Below are positions 53,147 through 62,862 of a stretch of DNA of 64,000 nucleotides, piece after piece; within the stretch, counting starts at the first letter, position 1, and each line of letters opens with the position of its first letter. This DNA comes from Nocardioides sp. Soil774 (lineage in GTDB: Bacteria; Actinomycetota; Actinomycetes; Propionibacteriales; Nocardioidaceae). The notes beneath the pieces were generated by a model. That model saw only the letters and a list, made by a program, of their open reading frames with translations. It was not told the DNA's origin and did no database searches. Both the position numbers and the translations under genes were made by a program. The stretch spans positions 315,701 to 379,700 of the forward strand of contig NZ_LMSM01000005.1 of assembly GCF_001428125.1 (NCBI RefSeq), in the 5' to 3' direction.

Positions 53147-54648
53147 CGGGTGGCTCCGTCCACTCGGGCGATCAGGTCGACGCCGTCGGTGGCGACCACG
53201 GTCGCCGTCAGCAGGTCACCGACCCGGGCGTCGTCGGCGTCGGTGAGCAGCGTCGTGCCGTCGACCTCCGGCCCCTGGTGCGCGGCGCGGCCCTCGACGG
53301 TGCCGTCCTCCTCGTCGATGCCCTCGACGAGCACCACGACCTCCTCGCCGATGCGCTCCTCGGCGCGCTGGGCGTTGAGCTCCTCGACGAGCGCGGTGAC
53401 GTGCTCGGTGCGGGCGCGGATCTCGTCGTCGTCGAGCTTGAGGTCGTCGGCGAAGCCCGCAGCCTCCGTGCCGTCCTCGTCGGAGTAGCCGAAGACGCCG
53501 GTGACGTCCATGCGGGCCGCGACCAGGAAGTCGCACAGGGTCTGCAGGTCGTCCTCGGTCTCACCGGGGAAGCCGACGATCACGTTGGCCCGTACGCCGG
53601 CCTGCGGGGCCAGCGCCCGGACCTGGTCGAGCAGGCCGAGGAAGCTCTCCGGGTCGCCGAAGCGACGCATCCGGCGCAGCACCGAGGCGCTGGCGTGCTG
53701 GAAGGAGAGGTCGAAGTAGGGCACCACGCCCGGGGTCGAGGCGATGGCCTCGATCAGGCCGGGGCGGGTCTCCGCAGGCTGGAGGTAGGAGACGCGCACG
53801 CGCTCGACGCCGTCGATGCCGGACAGCTCGGGCAGCAGGGTCTCGAGCAGCCGCAGGTCGCCGAGGTCCTTGCCGTAGGACGTGGAGTTCTCGCTGACGA
53901 GGAAGAGCTCCTTGACGCCCTGGGTCGCCAGCCACTGCGCCTCCTGGAGCACGTCGCTCGGCCGGCGGCTGACGAAGGAGCCGCGGAAGCTCGGGATGGC
54001 GCAGAAGGAGCAACGCCGGTCGCAGCCGCTCGCCAGCTTGAGCGGCGCCATCGGGCCGGCGTCGAGGCGACGGCGTACGGCCCGGGGTCCCGTCGCGGGA
54101 GCGCCGGCGCCGATGTCGGCGGTGTCGGCCCGGACGTCGTGCCCGGGCACCGAGATGGTCGAGGCGTCACGGTCCACCGGCGAGATCGGCAGCAGGCGAC
54201 GACGGTCGGACGGAGTGTGCGGGTGGTGGGTCTCCCCGCCGACGATCGCGCGCAGCTTGGCGGCGATGTCGGGGTAGTCGTCGAAGCCCAGCACCGCGTC
54301 GGCCTCGGGCAGCGAGTCGGCCAGGTCCTTGCCGTACCGCTCGGCCAGGCAGCCGACCGCGACCACGGCCTGGGCCCGGCCGCCGTTGCCGGCCGACGCC
54401 TTCAGGTCGGAGGCCTCGAGCAGCGTGTCGACGGAGTCCTTCTTGGCCGCCTCGACGAAGCCGCACGTGTTGACCACGACGGTGTCGGCGTCCTCGGGAT
54501 CGTCGACGAGCACGAAGCCGCCGGCCTCGAGCCGGCCGGCGAGCTCCTCGGAGTCGACCTCGTTGCGCGCACACCCCAGGGTCACGACGGCGACCTGCAG
54601 AGGCGTGACGGCCTGGGCGGTGGGGGTCTCAGGTTCGGTGGTGGTCAT
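53143..54648 (-). CDS. rimO: Ribosomal protein S12 (Asp) methylthiotransferase
   Basis: Radical-SAM enzyme that methylthiolates an aspartate of ribosomal protein S12. The 501-residue protein has the N-terminal MTTase cysteines ([21 protein letters not shown] and CLAERYG), the radical-SAM cluster motif [18 protein letters not shown] and a C-terminal TRAM domain. An insertion of about 50 residues ([19 protein letters not shown] onward) separates the first and second parts, a feature of actinobacterial RimO. It overlaps pgsA by ATGA. Confidence 0.94.
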   Translation of the reverse strand: MTTTEPETPTAQAVTPLQVAVVTLGCARNEVDSEELAGRLEAGGFVLVDDPEDADTVVVNTCGFVEAAKKDSVDTLLEASDLKASAGNGGRAQAVVAVGCLAERYGKDLADSLPEADAVLGFDDYPDIAAKLRAIVGGETHHPHTPSDRRRLLPISPVDRDASTISVPGHDVRADTADIGAGAPATGPRAVRRRLDAGPMAPLKLASGCDRRCSFCAIPSFRGSFVSRRPSDVLQEAQWLATQGVKELFLVSENSTSYGKDLGDLRLLETLLPELSGIDGVERVRVSYLQPAETRPGLIEAIASTPGVVPYFDLSFQHASASVLRRMRRFGDPESFLGLLDQVRALAPQAGVRANVIVGFPGETEDDLQTLCDFLVAARMDVTGVFGYSDEDGTEAAGFADDLKLDDDEIRARTEHVTALVEELNAQRAEERIGEEVVVLVEGIDEEDGTVEGRAAHQGPEVDGTTLLTDADDARVGDLLTATVVATDGVDLIARVDGATR

Positions 54649-54721
54649 CGCACCCGTGAGTATGCCGGTTCAGAGGGCACGGACCCGCACTGCCGAGGCG
54701 GTGAGGCCGCTCTCACCGACC

Positions 54722-56389
54722 TCAGTCGACGACGAACGTGCCCTGACCGGCCACGCCCGACTCGCCCACCGCTCGCGGCTCGCCGCCCCCGAGCGCGGCC
54801 GTGACGGCCCCGTCGGTCGACATCACGCGCACCGGCGGCGACGCCTTGAGCTCGCGGGTCTGGCCCGCGGCCAGGGCACCCTCGAAGACCTCCTCGCCGG
54901 CGCCGTCGCGCACGACCACGCGGGCGCCGCCCGTCGGGGCGTTGAGCACGACGGTCACCGGCTCGGCGAGCGGGGCGCTGCCGGCCCCCTGCGGGCCGCC
55001 GGAGCCGTTGAGCACCGGTGCGGTGCCCCGCAGCTCGGGCGGGGTGTCCATGACCAGGCGCGCGATCGACCAGGCCAGCACGAGCGCCATCACGACCGCC
55101 ACGAGCACCGACCAGTTCGGGCCGCCCCGGGTGCCGCGGATGGACCCGTGGGCGCCGGTGGCCAGCTCCGCCTCGAAGACGCGGCGCGGGTTGATCGGGG
55201 CGTGCGCGTAGCGCTCGTCGTACGACGCGAGCAGGGGCGCCACGTCGACGCCGAGCACCCGTGCCAGCGTGCGCAGGTGACCGCGGGCGTAGAAGTCGCC
55301 GCCGCACGGCTCGAAGTCGTCGACCTCGACGGCCTCGATGACGTGGGGACGGATGCGGGTGCGGTCGGCGAGCTGGTCGACGCTCAGGCCCAGGCGGGTG
55401 CGGGCGGCGGCGAGCTCGGGCCCGATGACCGGGTCCTCGGCGGGCTCGACCTCGAAGTCGTCGAGCACCAGCGGCTCCACCGGCTCGCCGGGGCGCGCGA
55501 TCGCACGCACGCGGTCGCCCCACGACTGGGTCTCCTCGACCAGGCTGACCCGGCCCGGGCGACGCAGCTCGCGGCCCTCCGGCTCGTCGTCGTCGGCGTC
55601 CACGACCTCGCGGTGCACCTCCGAGCGTCGCGCCGCTCCGGCCTCGCGCAGCGCGGCCGGGGTCGGGCTGGCGACGACGGCCGAGACGACGGGCTCCTCG
55701 ACCGCCACCTCGGCGTCCGCGACGTCGTCGACCGCAGACTCAGTCGCGTCGTCATCGGCTGCGGGCTCGATCACCACGATCTGGTCGGCGTCGCGCGCGA
55801 CCCGGGCCAAGGCCTCGGAGAGGTCTCCCCCGGCCCCGACGACGCGGGTCGACAGTCCCAGCGGGACGGCGAAGGGGGCGCCGTGGAGCAGACGGGACAG
55901 GCTGGTGTGGCGCTTGCCCGCGCCGGTGAGCTCGGCCTCGATGAGCTCGATGTTGTGCGGCACGACGACCAGCCGGCCGTCGTGCAGCAGGCCGCGCCGC
56001 GGGGTGTGCTCGACGTGGTGCACCGCGGTCCACGGCAGCCCGCGCCAGGTGCGGCCGAGCCTGATCCGGATGCCCTGGGCGTCGGCCACGAGCAACGGGG
56101 TGCGCGAGTCGACCAGTCCGACCAGCCAGTAGACGCCCAGCAGCCCCATCGCGACGACGAACGCCCAGTCGAGCGCCGAGCCCGAGCTGGTCGCGCGGGC
56201 GAGGTAGGCAATGGCGACCGCCGAGGCGGTGATGCCCACGGCGGCGGCGACCCCGGCGTGACGGCGTACCTCCACCACGTCGGGGGTCACGCTGAGGGTC
56301 TCTCCCCTGCCCGATCCCTGCTCGTCCCCGTCCCGGTCTCCGTCCCCGTCTCCGTGGAACTGCGACTCCTGCACTGCTGCGGCGCCCAT
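54722..56389 (-). CDS. RodZ-like HTH membrane protein with an extra N-terminal membrane/PH-like domain
   Basis: A 555-residue protein. Residues 47-65 and 74-93 are membrane helices, followed by a PH-like beta domain (about 97-175: PLLVADAQGIRIRLGRTWRG). An acidic linker leads to a RodZ-type HTH (about 323-390: AARTRLGLSVDQLADRTRI, CGGDFYARGHLRTLARVLG), a third helix (425-447) and a DUF4115-type C-terminal domain. Typical RodZ lacks the first part, so this is a fusion. The N-terminus carries a GDGDGDRDGDEQ run from a 6-bp repeat. It shares one base with the ftsK stop (TGATG). Cell-shape or division role is likely by family. Confidence 0.8.
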   Translation of the reverse strand: MGAAAVQESQFHGDGDGDRDGDEQGSGRGETLSVTPDVVEVRRHAGVAAAVGITASAVAIAYLARATSSGSALDWAFVVAMGLLGVYWLVGLVDSRTPLLVADAQGIRIRLGRTWRGLPWTAVHHVEHTPRRGLLHDGRLVVVPHNIELIEAELTGAGKRHTSLSRLLHGAPFAVPLGLSTRVVGAGGDLSEALARVARDADQIVVIEPAADDDATESAVDDVADAEVAVEEPVVSAVVASPTPAALREAGAARRSEVHREVVDADDDEPEGRELRRPGRVSLVEETQSWGDRVRAIARPGEPVEPLVLDDFEVEPAEDPVIGPELAAARTRLGLSVDQLADRTRIRPHVIEAVEVDDFEPCGGDFYARGHLRTLARVLGVDVAPLLASYDERYAHAPINPRRVFEAELATGAHGSIRGTRGGPNWSVLVAVVMALVLAWSIARLVMDTPPELRGTAPVLNGSGGPQGAGSAPLAEPVTVVLNAPTGGARVVVRDGAGEEVFEGALAAGQTRELKASPPVRVMSTDGAVTAALGGGEPRAVGESGVAGQGTFVVD

Positions 56390-59007
56390 CAGGCTCCCCC
56401 CTCCAAGGTGGCGATCACTGCGTCGATCTCGTCCGGCTTGACCAGCACGTCGCGGGCCTTCGATCCCTCGCTGGGGCCGACCACGCCGCGGCTCTCCATG
56501 ATGTCCATCAGGCGACCCGCCTTGGCGAAGCCGACGCGCAGCTTGCGCTGGAGCATCGACGTCGAGCCGAACTGGGTCGACACCACGAGCTCGATGGCCT
56601 GCACGACCAGCTCCATGTCGTCGCCGATGTCGTCGTCGAGCTCGCGCTTGGACTCCTTCGGCGCGGTGACGTCCTCGATGTAGGTCGGCTCGAGCTGGTC
56701 CTTGCAGTGCTTGACGACCTGGTGGATCTCGGCCTCGGTGACCCAGGCTCCCTGCACGCGCACGGGCTTCGAGGCACCCATCGGCAGGAAGAGCCCGTCA
56801 CCCTGGCCGACCAGCTTCTCGGCGCCCGGCTGGTCGAGGATGACGCGGCTGTCACCGAGCGAGCTGGTGGCGAACGCCAGCCGCGAGGGCACGTTGGCCT
56901 TGATCAGGCCGGTGACGACGTCCACCGACGGACGCTGCGTGGCGAGCACCAGGTGGATGCCGGCGGCGCGCGCCAGCTGGGTGATGCGCACGACCGAGTC
57001 CTCGACGTCGCGCGGCGAGACCATCATCAGGTCGGCGAGCTCGTCGACGATGACGAGCAGGTAGGGGTACGGCGCCAGCGTGCGCTCGCTGCCCGCGGGC
57101 ACCTCGACCTTGCCGGCCCGCACCGCCTTGTTGAAGTCGTCGATGTGACGGAAGCCGAAGTTGGCCAGGTCGTCGTAGCGCATGTCCATCTCGCGCACGA
57201 CCCACGCCAGCGCCTCGGCGGCCTTCTTGGGGTTGGTGATGATCGGGGTGATCAGGTGCGGCACGCCCTCGTAGGCGTTGAGCTCCACCCGCTTGGGGTC
57301 GACCATGATCATCCGCACCTCGTCGGGCGTGGAGCGCATCAGGATCGAGGTGATGAGCGAGTTGATGAACGACGACTTGCCCGAGCCGGTGGCGCCGGCG
57401 ACGAGGAGGTGCGGCATCTTCGCCATGTTGGCGACCACGAAGCCGCCCTCGACGTCCTTGCCGAGCCCGGCGACCATCGGGTGGTGATCGGCGCGCGCGG
57501 TGTTGGAGCGCAGCACGTCGCCCAGGGACACGATCTCCTTGTCGACGTTGGGGATCTCGATGCCGATAGCCGACTTGCCGGGGATGGGCGAGAGGATCCG
57601 CACGTCGGCCGACGCGACGGCGTAGGCGATGTTCTTCGACAGCGCGGTGACCTTCTCCACCTTCACCGCAGGGCCGAGCTCGACCTCGTAGCGGGTGACC
57701 GTCGGGCCTCGGGTGTAGCCGGTGACGGTGGCGTCGATGCCGAACTCGTCCATGACCTGCATGAGCCGCTCGACGACCGCGTCGCTCGCCTTGGACCTGG
57801 CCTTGTGGACCGATCCCGGCTTGAGCACGTCGTTGCCGGGCAGGGAGTAGGTGATGTCGCCGGAGAGGGCGAGCTGCTCGACGCGTGCGGGCAACGGCGT
57901 GTGCGGCGGCGGCTCGACGGCCTCGGCCGAGGCGGCCGGGGCGGGCACCGCGGGCGTGACCTCGGTCGGGGCGTCGGCGAACAGGTCGATGCCGTAGTCC
58001 TCGGCCGGCTCCGCGTCGGCCTTCTTCTTGCGCCGCTTCCTCAGCTCGCGGTCCGCCAGCACCGGGCTGTCGTAGGCCGGGTCGCCCATCTCGGGGTCGA
58101 CCTCGTCGTCGAGCATCGAGCGGCGACGAGTGCGCGCCGGCTTGGTGGTGTCGTCGACAGCAGGCTGCTCCGGCTCGGCGTGCGAGCGGCCCAGGGCCTG
58201 GTCGCGCAGCGCGGCCAGCCGGGCCGGCACCTGGTAGACCGGGGTGGCGGTGATGATGAGGATGCCGAAGGTCGCCAGCAGCGCCAGCAGCGGCACCACG
58301 ACGTACGGCGTCTGCATCAGGTCGAGCAGCAGGCTCGAGGTCACGTAGCCGACCGCGCCCCCGGCCTCCTGCAGGTTGGAGGCGTCGCCCAGCACGGGCT
58401 GCGGGTTGCCGTTGGCGATGTGGACGATGCCGAGCAGGCCCAGGGCGAAGGCGGTCCAGCCGATGACCTGACGGCCCGCGGGACCGTTGCGCTCGGGGTC
58501 GCGCAGCGTGCGCCAGCCCGCCCACACCAGGAACAGCGGTACGAACCAGCCCACCTTGCCCACGGCGCCGGCGGTCACCGACCGCGCGAAGTCCATGACG
58601 CCGCCGGGCAGCTGCCACCACACGGCGGCCGCGGCGATGGTCGCGAGGCCGAAGAGGAACAGCCCGACCCCGTCACGACGGTGCTCGGGGTCGAGGTCGC
58701 GCGCCGACTGCCCGATCGAGCGGGCGACGGCACCGATGCCGTGCGCCAGGCCCAGCCAGACTGCGGCCACCCCGCGCCCGACGGCCCCGAAGGCCAGGGA
58801 GACCGGCCCCGGGCCGCTGCGCACGGCGCGCGGCGCAGGTCGCGAGGACGCGCTCGAGCGTCCCCGGCCCTTCGCTGCAGACGAGCGAGGGGTGGGTCGC
58901 TTGGTGGTGGTACTCCGTGATCGGGTGCTCGAACCCTTGGTGGTGCGCTTGGACGAAGACGTGCTCGAGCTCCGCGACCCCGGCGGGGAAGACGTACGGG
59001 TCGCCAT
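56389..59007 (-). CDS. ftsK: DNA translocase FtsK
   Basis: An 872-residue chromosome-dimer and septum DNA pump. A Ser/Thr/Lys-rich N-terminal tail precedes 4-5 membrane helices (about 85-270). The motor domain has Walker A VAGATGSGKSSFI near 538-547, Walker B LVIVDELADLMM, and the C-terminal winged-helix gamma domain (LRVGFAKAGRLMDIMESRGVVGPSEG). TAGGGT lies exactly 6 nt before the ATG. It starts a minus-strand cluster with the rodZ-like, rimO and pgsA genes. Confidence 0.95.
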   Translation of the reverse strand: MATRTSSPPGSRSSSTSSSKRTTKGSSTRSRSTTTKRPTPRSSAAKGRGRSSASSRPAPRAVRSGPGPVSLAFGAVGRGVAAVWLGLAHGIGAVARSIGQSARDLDPEHRRDGVGLFLFGLATIAAAAVWWQLPGGVMDFARSVTAGAVGKVGWFVPLFLVWAGWRTLRDPERNGPAGRQVIGWTAFALGLLGIVHIANGNPQPVLGDASNLQEAGGAVGYVTSSLLLDLMQTPYVVVPLLALLATFGILIITATPVYQVPARLAALRDQALGRSHAEPEQPAVDDTTKPARTRRRSMLDDEVDPEMGDPAYDSPVLADRELRKRRKKKADAEPAEDYGIDLFADAPTEVTPAVPAPAASAEAVEPPPHTPLPARVEQLALSGDITYSLPGNDVLKPGSVHKARSKASDAVVERLMQVMDEFGIDATVTGYTRGPTVTRYEVELGPAVKVEKVTALSKNIAYAVASADVRILSPIPGKSAIGIEIPNVDKEIVSLGDVLRSNTARADHHPMVAGLGKDVEGGFVVANMAKMPHLLVAGATGSGKSSFINSLITSILMRSTPDEVRMIMVDPKRVELNAYEGVPHLITPIITNPKKAAEALAWVVREMDMRYDDLANFGFRHIDDFNKAVRAGKVEVPAGSERTLAPYPYLLVIVDELADLMMVSPRDVEDSVVRITQLARAAGIHLVLATQRPSVDVVTGLIKANVPSRLAFATSSLGDSRVILDQPGAEKLVGQGDGLFLPMGASKPVRVQGAWVTEAEIHQVVKHCKDQLEPTYIEDVTAPKESKRELDDDIGDDMELVVQAIELVVSTQFGSTSMLQRKLRVGFAKAGRLMDIMESRGVVGPSEGSKARDVLVKPDEIDAVIATLEGGA

Positions 59008-59013
59008 GCCCCG

Positions 59014-59019
59014 ACCCTA
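59014..59019 (-). promoter_or_regulatory. Leaderless-type -10 hexamer of ftsK
   Basis: TAGGGT (59019-59014), then CGGGGC, then the ATG at 59007. The spacing equals that at glgC, glgA, glyA and the DUF2071 gene. Confidence 0.55.
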
Positions 59020-59157
59020 CGGCCACGTCACACCAGTCACAGGGACCACACGGGTGCGTGTCGCCGTCCCCGCCCGGCACCGTGGCGCGGTCCACCCCTG
59101 GGGCTGAGATCGACAGGTGATTGGACGTCCCACCTTCCCAGGGGGCCCACCGAGTTC

Positions 59158-59181
59158 TTATGGTGACCAAGATCACCCGGG
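59158..59181 (+). promoter_or_regulatory. Shared 24-nt promoter element, copy at first metalloprotease
   Basis: This 24-nt block (TTATGGTGACCAAGATCACC then CGGG) matches 62804-62827 at 20 of 24 positions. TATGGT looks like a -10 hexamer, and GATCACCCGGG would then lie at the transcription start. It is 41 nt before the GTG of the first protease. Confidence 0.6.
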
Positions 59182-59221
59182 CGTCCACAGCTCCGGGTGC
59201 GTCTCGAATCGGAGGAAAAGA

Positions 59222-62200
59222 GTGAAGCTCCTCAACAGGGGACTTGCGCTCGCAGTCGTGGGGGCCGGCCTTGCCGCGATCCCCGTGAGCGGGATGCAAG
59301 CATCGGCCGCACCGGCCGACACGAACGGCGTCGCAGCCATGGTCGACCAGGCCAGCGGCAAGGTCGCCGTCACGCGCGAGGGCGCGACCCAGAAGGTCGG
59401 GTTCATCCGCGTCAAGGGGGACGGGGACCTGCTTCCCGGCGTCGAGGGCGACTCGGACGCCGCGGCCCGGGCCAAGGCCGACGCCTACCTCGAGCGCTAC
59501 GCCGCCAGCTTCGGCGCGCGCGCCGGCGAGCTGAGCAGCACCGGCGTGGACCACAGCGCCCAGGGCTGGACGGTGACCTACACGCAGAAGTACAAGGGCG
59601 TCGACGTCTTCGGCTCCATGCTGCGCGCCCAGGTCGACGAGCAGGGAGACCTGACCTCGGTCAACGGCTTCGCAGCGCCCGACCTCTCGATGTCGGTCGA
59701 CCCGCGCGTCTCGGCCGCCACCGCGGCGAAGAACGCCGTCGGCCTGGTCAAGGCGCAGCCGCCGGAGAGCCAGGACGGCGCGAGCCACACCGCCGGGCTC
59801 GAGGCCAGCGCGCCTCGCCTGACGATCTACCGCAAGGGCTCCACCAAGGGTGAGGCCGGCGAGTCGGTCCTGGCCTGGTACACCGAGGTCGGCAACGGCG
59901 ACACCGTGCGTGACGTCGTGCTCCTCGACGCGAGCACCGGCAAGCCGGTCAACCGCTACTCGCTCGTGGACAACGCCCTCAGCCGTCGCCTGATCGAGGC
60001 CGCGGGATCCAGCAACCCGGCCACGTTCACCCAGGTCTGGCAGGAGGGGGACCCCTTCCCGGGCACCCTCAACCCGGACCAGCAGAACGAGGTCAACTTC
60101 ACCGGCGACGCCTACTGGTTCTTCAAGGACGTCTTCAACCGCGACTCCTACGACGCCGCGGGCCACTCGATGACGACCGTCAACAACGACGGCCGCATCA
60201 GCTGCCCCAACGCGAACTGGAACGGCACCACCACCAACTACTGCAACGGAGTCACCTCCGACGACGTGGTCGCGCACGAGTGGGGCCACGCCTACACCGA
60301 GTACACCCACGGCCTGATCTACCAGTGGCAGGCCGGCGCCCTCAACGAGTCGTACTCCGACATCTGGGGCGAGACGATCGACCTGATCAACGGCAAGCTC
60401 GACGAGGGTGAGGGCGACCTCACCCAGAAGCGCACGGACGGCCTCTGCGCCACCGCCGGCCCGCGCGCGGTCCAGGTCCTGATCAACTCTCCCGCCAGCA
60501 TCGCCAAGGTCTGCGTCGCGGGCAGCGCGAGCTGGGCCGCCCAGCCGAGCACCACGGGCGTCACCAGCGACGTCGTGCTGGGCCTCGACCCGGCCGACGC
60601 TGCCGGTCCGGCCACCAACGACGGCTGCTCGCCCCTCACCAACGCGGCTGCGGTCAACGGCAAGATCGGCATGGTCCAGCGCGGCACCTGCGCGTTCACC
60701 GTGAAGGCGCAGAACCTCAAGGCCGCCGGTGCGATCGGCGTCATCCTCTACAACAACAACGGTGGCGGCCCCTTCGCCCCCGGTGGCGGCATCAACCCGC
60801 CGCTGGACATCCCCGTGGTGGGCATCTCGCAGGCCGACGGCCAGCGCATCGTCGCCGGCCTCACCAAGGGTGCGGTCAACACCACGATCCGTCTGTCCGG
60901 CACCGCCCAGACCGACAACTCCTACCGCTGGCTGATGGGTGAGAAGTCCACGGCCTTCGGTGGCGCGATCCGCGACATGTGGATGCCGACCTGCGCCGGT
61001 GACCCCGGCAAGGTCTCGGACGCGGAGTACCAGTGCGACACCAGCGACGCCGGTGGCGTGCACACCAACTCCGGTGTGCCCAACCACGGCTACGCGCTGC
61101 TGGTCGACGGCGGCACGTCCAACGGAGTGACCATCACCGGCATCGGCCTCGACAAGGCCGCGGCGATCTACTACCGCGCGATGACCGCCTACCAGACGCC
61201 GACGTCGGACTTCACCGACCACGCGGACGCCCTCGCGGCCTCGTGCCGTGACCTGACGGGCAAGGCGATCAACAAGCTGACCGTCGCGCCCAACGCCACC
61301 CCGGTGGCTGCCACGCCGATCACCGCTGCCGACTGCACGCAGGTCGACAACATGGCCGCGGCGGTCGAGCTCCGCAGGGAGCCCACGCAGTGCAACTTCC
61401 AGCCCCTGTTCAACGAGGGCAAGGTGTCCTGCGGCACCGGCTTCGCCGAGTCGGTCATCTGGAGCGAGGACTTCGAGGACGGCCTCGCCGGCTGGGGCAC
61501 CGACTCGCAGGTCGTCTACCCCGGTGGCCTCAACCGGCCGTGGACCACGGTGACCAACCCGACCGGACACACCAGCCAGGTGGCGTTCGGCAACGCCGAC
61601 GGCCGCATCGGCCAGTGCGTCAACGGGCCCGGCGACTTCTCGAGCCGTGACTCGATCATCAGCCCGACCATCACGATGCCTGCCGGCGCACTGACCGGCG
61701 AGCGGCTCTCGTTCGAGCACTCGGTCGCGACCGAGCTCGACGTGGACGGCGGCAACGTCAAGATGAGCATCAACGGCGGCGGGTTCGAGGTGGTGCCGGC
61801 AGCGGCGTACGCCTTCAACGCACCGCGCACGCTGCTCCCCGCCTCGGCGGGCAACACCAACCCGATGGCGGGCGAGCCGGCCTTCACCGGCACCGACGGC
61901 GGCAAGCTCACGACCAAGTGGGGCACCTCGGTCATCGACCTGGGCCGCCTCAACGTCAAGAGCGGCGACAAGCTGCAGCTGCGTCTCGACATCGGTCGTG
62001 ACGGGTGCGGTGGCGTCACCGGCTGGTGGGTCGACAACATGAAGGTCACCATCTGCAAGGTCGCCACGGCCATCACTGCGGTGCACGTCCCTGAGCCGTC
62101 CAAGGCGGGCAAGCCCTCCTCGGCCAAGGTCACCGTCACCCGTGACGGGTCCACCGGCGCGGCGCCGACCGGCACCGTCGTCATCAAGAAGGCCGACGGC

Positions 62201-62647
62201 ACCGAGCTCGGTCGGGGCACCGTGACCGCCGGCAGTGCGACGATCACCCTCCCGGCGACCCTGCCGGCGGGTGTGAACACCCTCACCGCCGCCTACCTCG
62301 GCACGGACACCCTGGCGCCGGTCAGCACGACCTTCACCGCCACGGTGGGCAAGGTGCTCGCCTCGCGCACCATCGCCAAGGTGTCGCCGAAGCTTCCGCG
62401 GTTCAACCACGACTTCACCGTCATCGGGAAGGTCCGGACCAGGGGCGACCTCGTCCCGAGGAGCCGGGTCGTCTTCCGCATCGACGGCAAGAAGGTGGGC
62501 ACCCGCAAGCTCGACGACGGGCGGGCGGTGATGACGGTCCGCAGGAACTACGGGGCCGGCATGCACAAGCTCGTCGTCATCTACAAGGGCTCGGCGATGG
62601 TCAAGCGGAGCAAGGACACGCTCAAGTTCCGGGTCCGTCGCGCCTGA
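59222..62647 (+). CDS. Secreted M4-type zinc metalloprotease with inserted PA domain
   Basis: An 1141-residue exported protease. Order: signal peptide (about 1-33), FTP/PepSY-like propeptide (about 40-250), catalytic domain with zinc motif HEWGH (H352, E353, H356) and third ligand E376 in LNESYSDIWGE. A PA (protease-associated) domain is inserted at about 413-560 (GKIGMVQRGTCAFTVKAQN). The catalytic fold then resumes with YRWLMGEKSTAFGGAIRDMW. A jelly-roll domain (about 745-945), an Ig-like domain and a basic-ended C-terminal module follow. The GTG at 59222 has GGAGGAAA upstream. A tandem paralog follows. Confidence 0.9.
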   Translation: MKLLNRGLALAVVGAGLAAIPVSGMQASAAPADTNGVAAMVDQASGKVAVTREGATQKVGFIRVKGDGDLLPGVEGDSDAAARAKADAYLERYAASFGARAGELSSTGVDHSAQGWTVTYTQKYKGVDVFGSMLRAQVDEQGDLTSVNGFAAPDLSMSVDPRVSAATAAKNAVGLVKAQPPESQDGASHTAGLEASAPRLTIYRKGSTKGEAGESVLAWYTEVGNGDTVRDVVLLDASTGKPVNRYSLVDNALSRRLIEAAGSSNPATFTQVWQEGDPFPGTLNPDQQNEVNFTGDAYWFFKDVFNRDSYDAAGHSMTTVNNDGRISCPNANWNGTTTNYCNGVTSDDVVAHEWGHAYTEYTHGLIYQWQAGALNESYSDIWGETIDLINGKLDEGEGDLTQKRTDGLCATAGPRAVQVLINSPASIAKVCVAGSASWAAQPSTTGVTSDVVLGLDPADAAGPATNDGCSPLTNAAAVNGKIGMVQRGTCAFTVKAQNLKAAGAIGVILYNNNGGGPFAPGGGINPPLDIPVVGISQADGQRIVAGLTKGAVNTTIRLSGTAQTDNSYRWLMGEKSTAFGGAIRDMWMPTCAGDPGKVSDAEYQCDTSDAGGVHTNSGVPNHGYALLVDGGTSNGVTITGIGLDKAAAIYYRAMTAYQTPTSDFTDHADALAASCRDLTGKAINKLTVAPNATPVAATPITAADCTQVDNMAAAVELRREPTQCNFQPLFNEGKVSCGTGFAESVIWSEDFEDGLAGWGTDSQVVYPGGLNRPWTTVTNPTGHTSQVAFGNADGRIGQCVNGPGDFSSRDSIISPTITMPAGALTGERLSFEHSVATELDVDGGNVKMSINGGGFEVVPAAAYAFNAPRTLLPASAGNTNPMAGEPAFTGTDGGKLTTKWGTSVIDLGRLNVKSGDKLQLRLDIGRDGCGGVTGWWVDNMKVTICKVATAITAVHVPEPSKAGKPSSAKVTVTRDGSTGAAPTGTVVIKKADGTELGRGTVTAGSATITLPATLPAGVNTLTAAYLGTDTLAPVSTTFTATVGKVLASRTIAKVSPKLPRFNHDFTVIGKVRTRGDLVPRSRVVFRIDGKKVGTRKLDDGRAVMTVRRNYGAGMHKLVVIYKGSAMVKRSKDTLKFRVRRA

Positions 62648-62679
62648 CGACCGGATGAGCATCGCCTAGCACCACACCG

Positions 62680-62713
62680 GGAGGCCCCGGCGGAGAGATC
62701 CGCCGGGGCCTCC
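62680..62713. terminator. Terminator after the first metalloprotease
   Basis: Perfect 15-bp stem GGAGGCCCCGGCGGA / TCCGCCGGGGCCTCC with loop GAGA, 32 nt after the stop codon. It isolates this gene from the paralog downstream. Confidence 0.85.
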
Positions 62714-62803
62714 TGCGTGCACCCGACGACGACTTTTCCTGTGCGGGCCGCGATCCGACGGCGAAAGCGTCGGCGAATCCCTTCCCGAAACACACTTGTG
62801 TAC

Positions 62804-62827
62804 TTAGGGTGGCCCAGATCACTCGGG
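62804..62827 (+). promoter_or_regulatory. Shared 24-nt promoter element, copy at second metalloprotease
   Basis: TTAGGGTGGCCCAGATCACT then CGGG, the counterpart of 59158-59181. TAGGGT would be the -10. It is 35 nt before the TTG start of the second protease, so the two proteases may share a regulator. Confidence 0.6.
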
Positions 62828-62862
62828 AAAGGGATCCCGAGTGCGAGCGAGAGGTCACACCT

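Noticed and set aside
48680..53488. Open frame of 1602 codons on the plus strand opposite the nuclease and pgsA
   Set aside because: Crosses three real minus-strand genes with recognisable motifs; low-complexity shadow.
58673..62662. Open frame of 1329 codons on the minus strand opposite ftsK end and the first metalloprotease
   Set aside because: Composition is Val/Gly/Asp/Arg-rich with no domain, and the plus strand carries a clear secreted protease; it is a GC-driven shadow frame.
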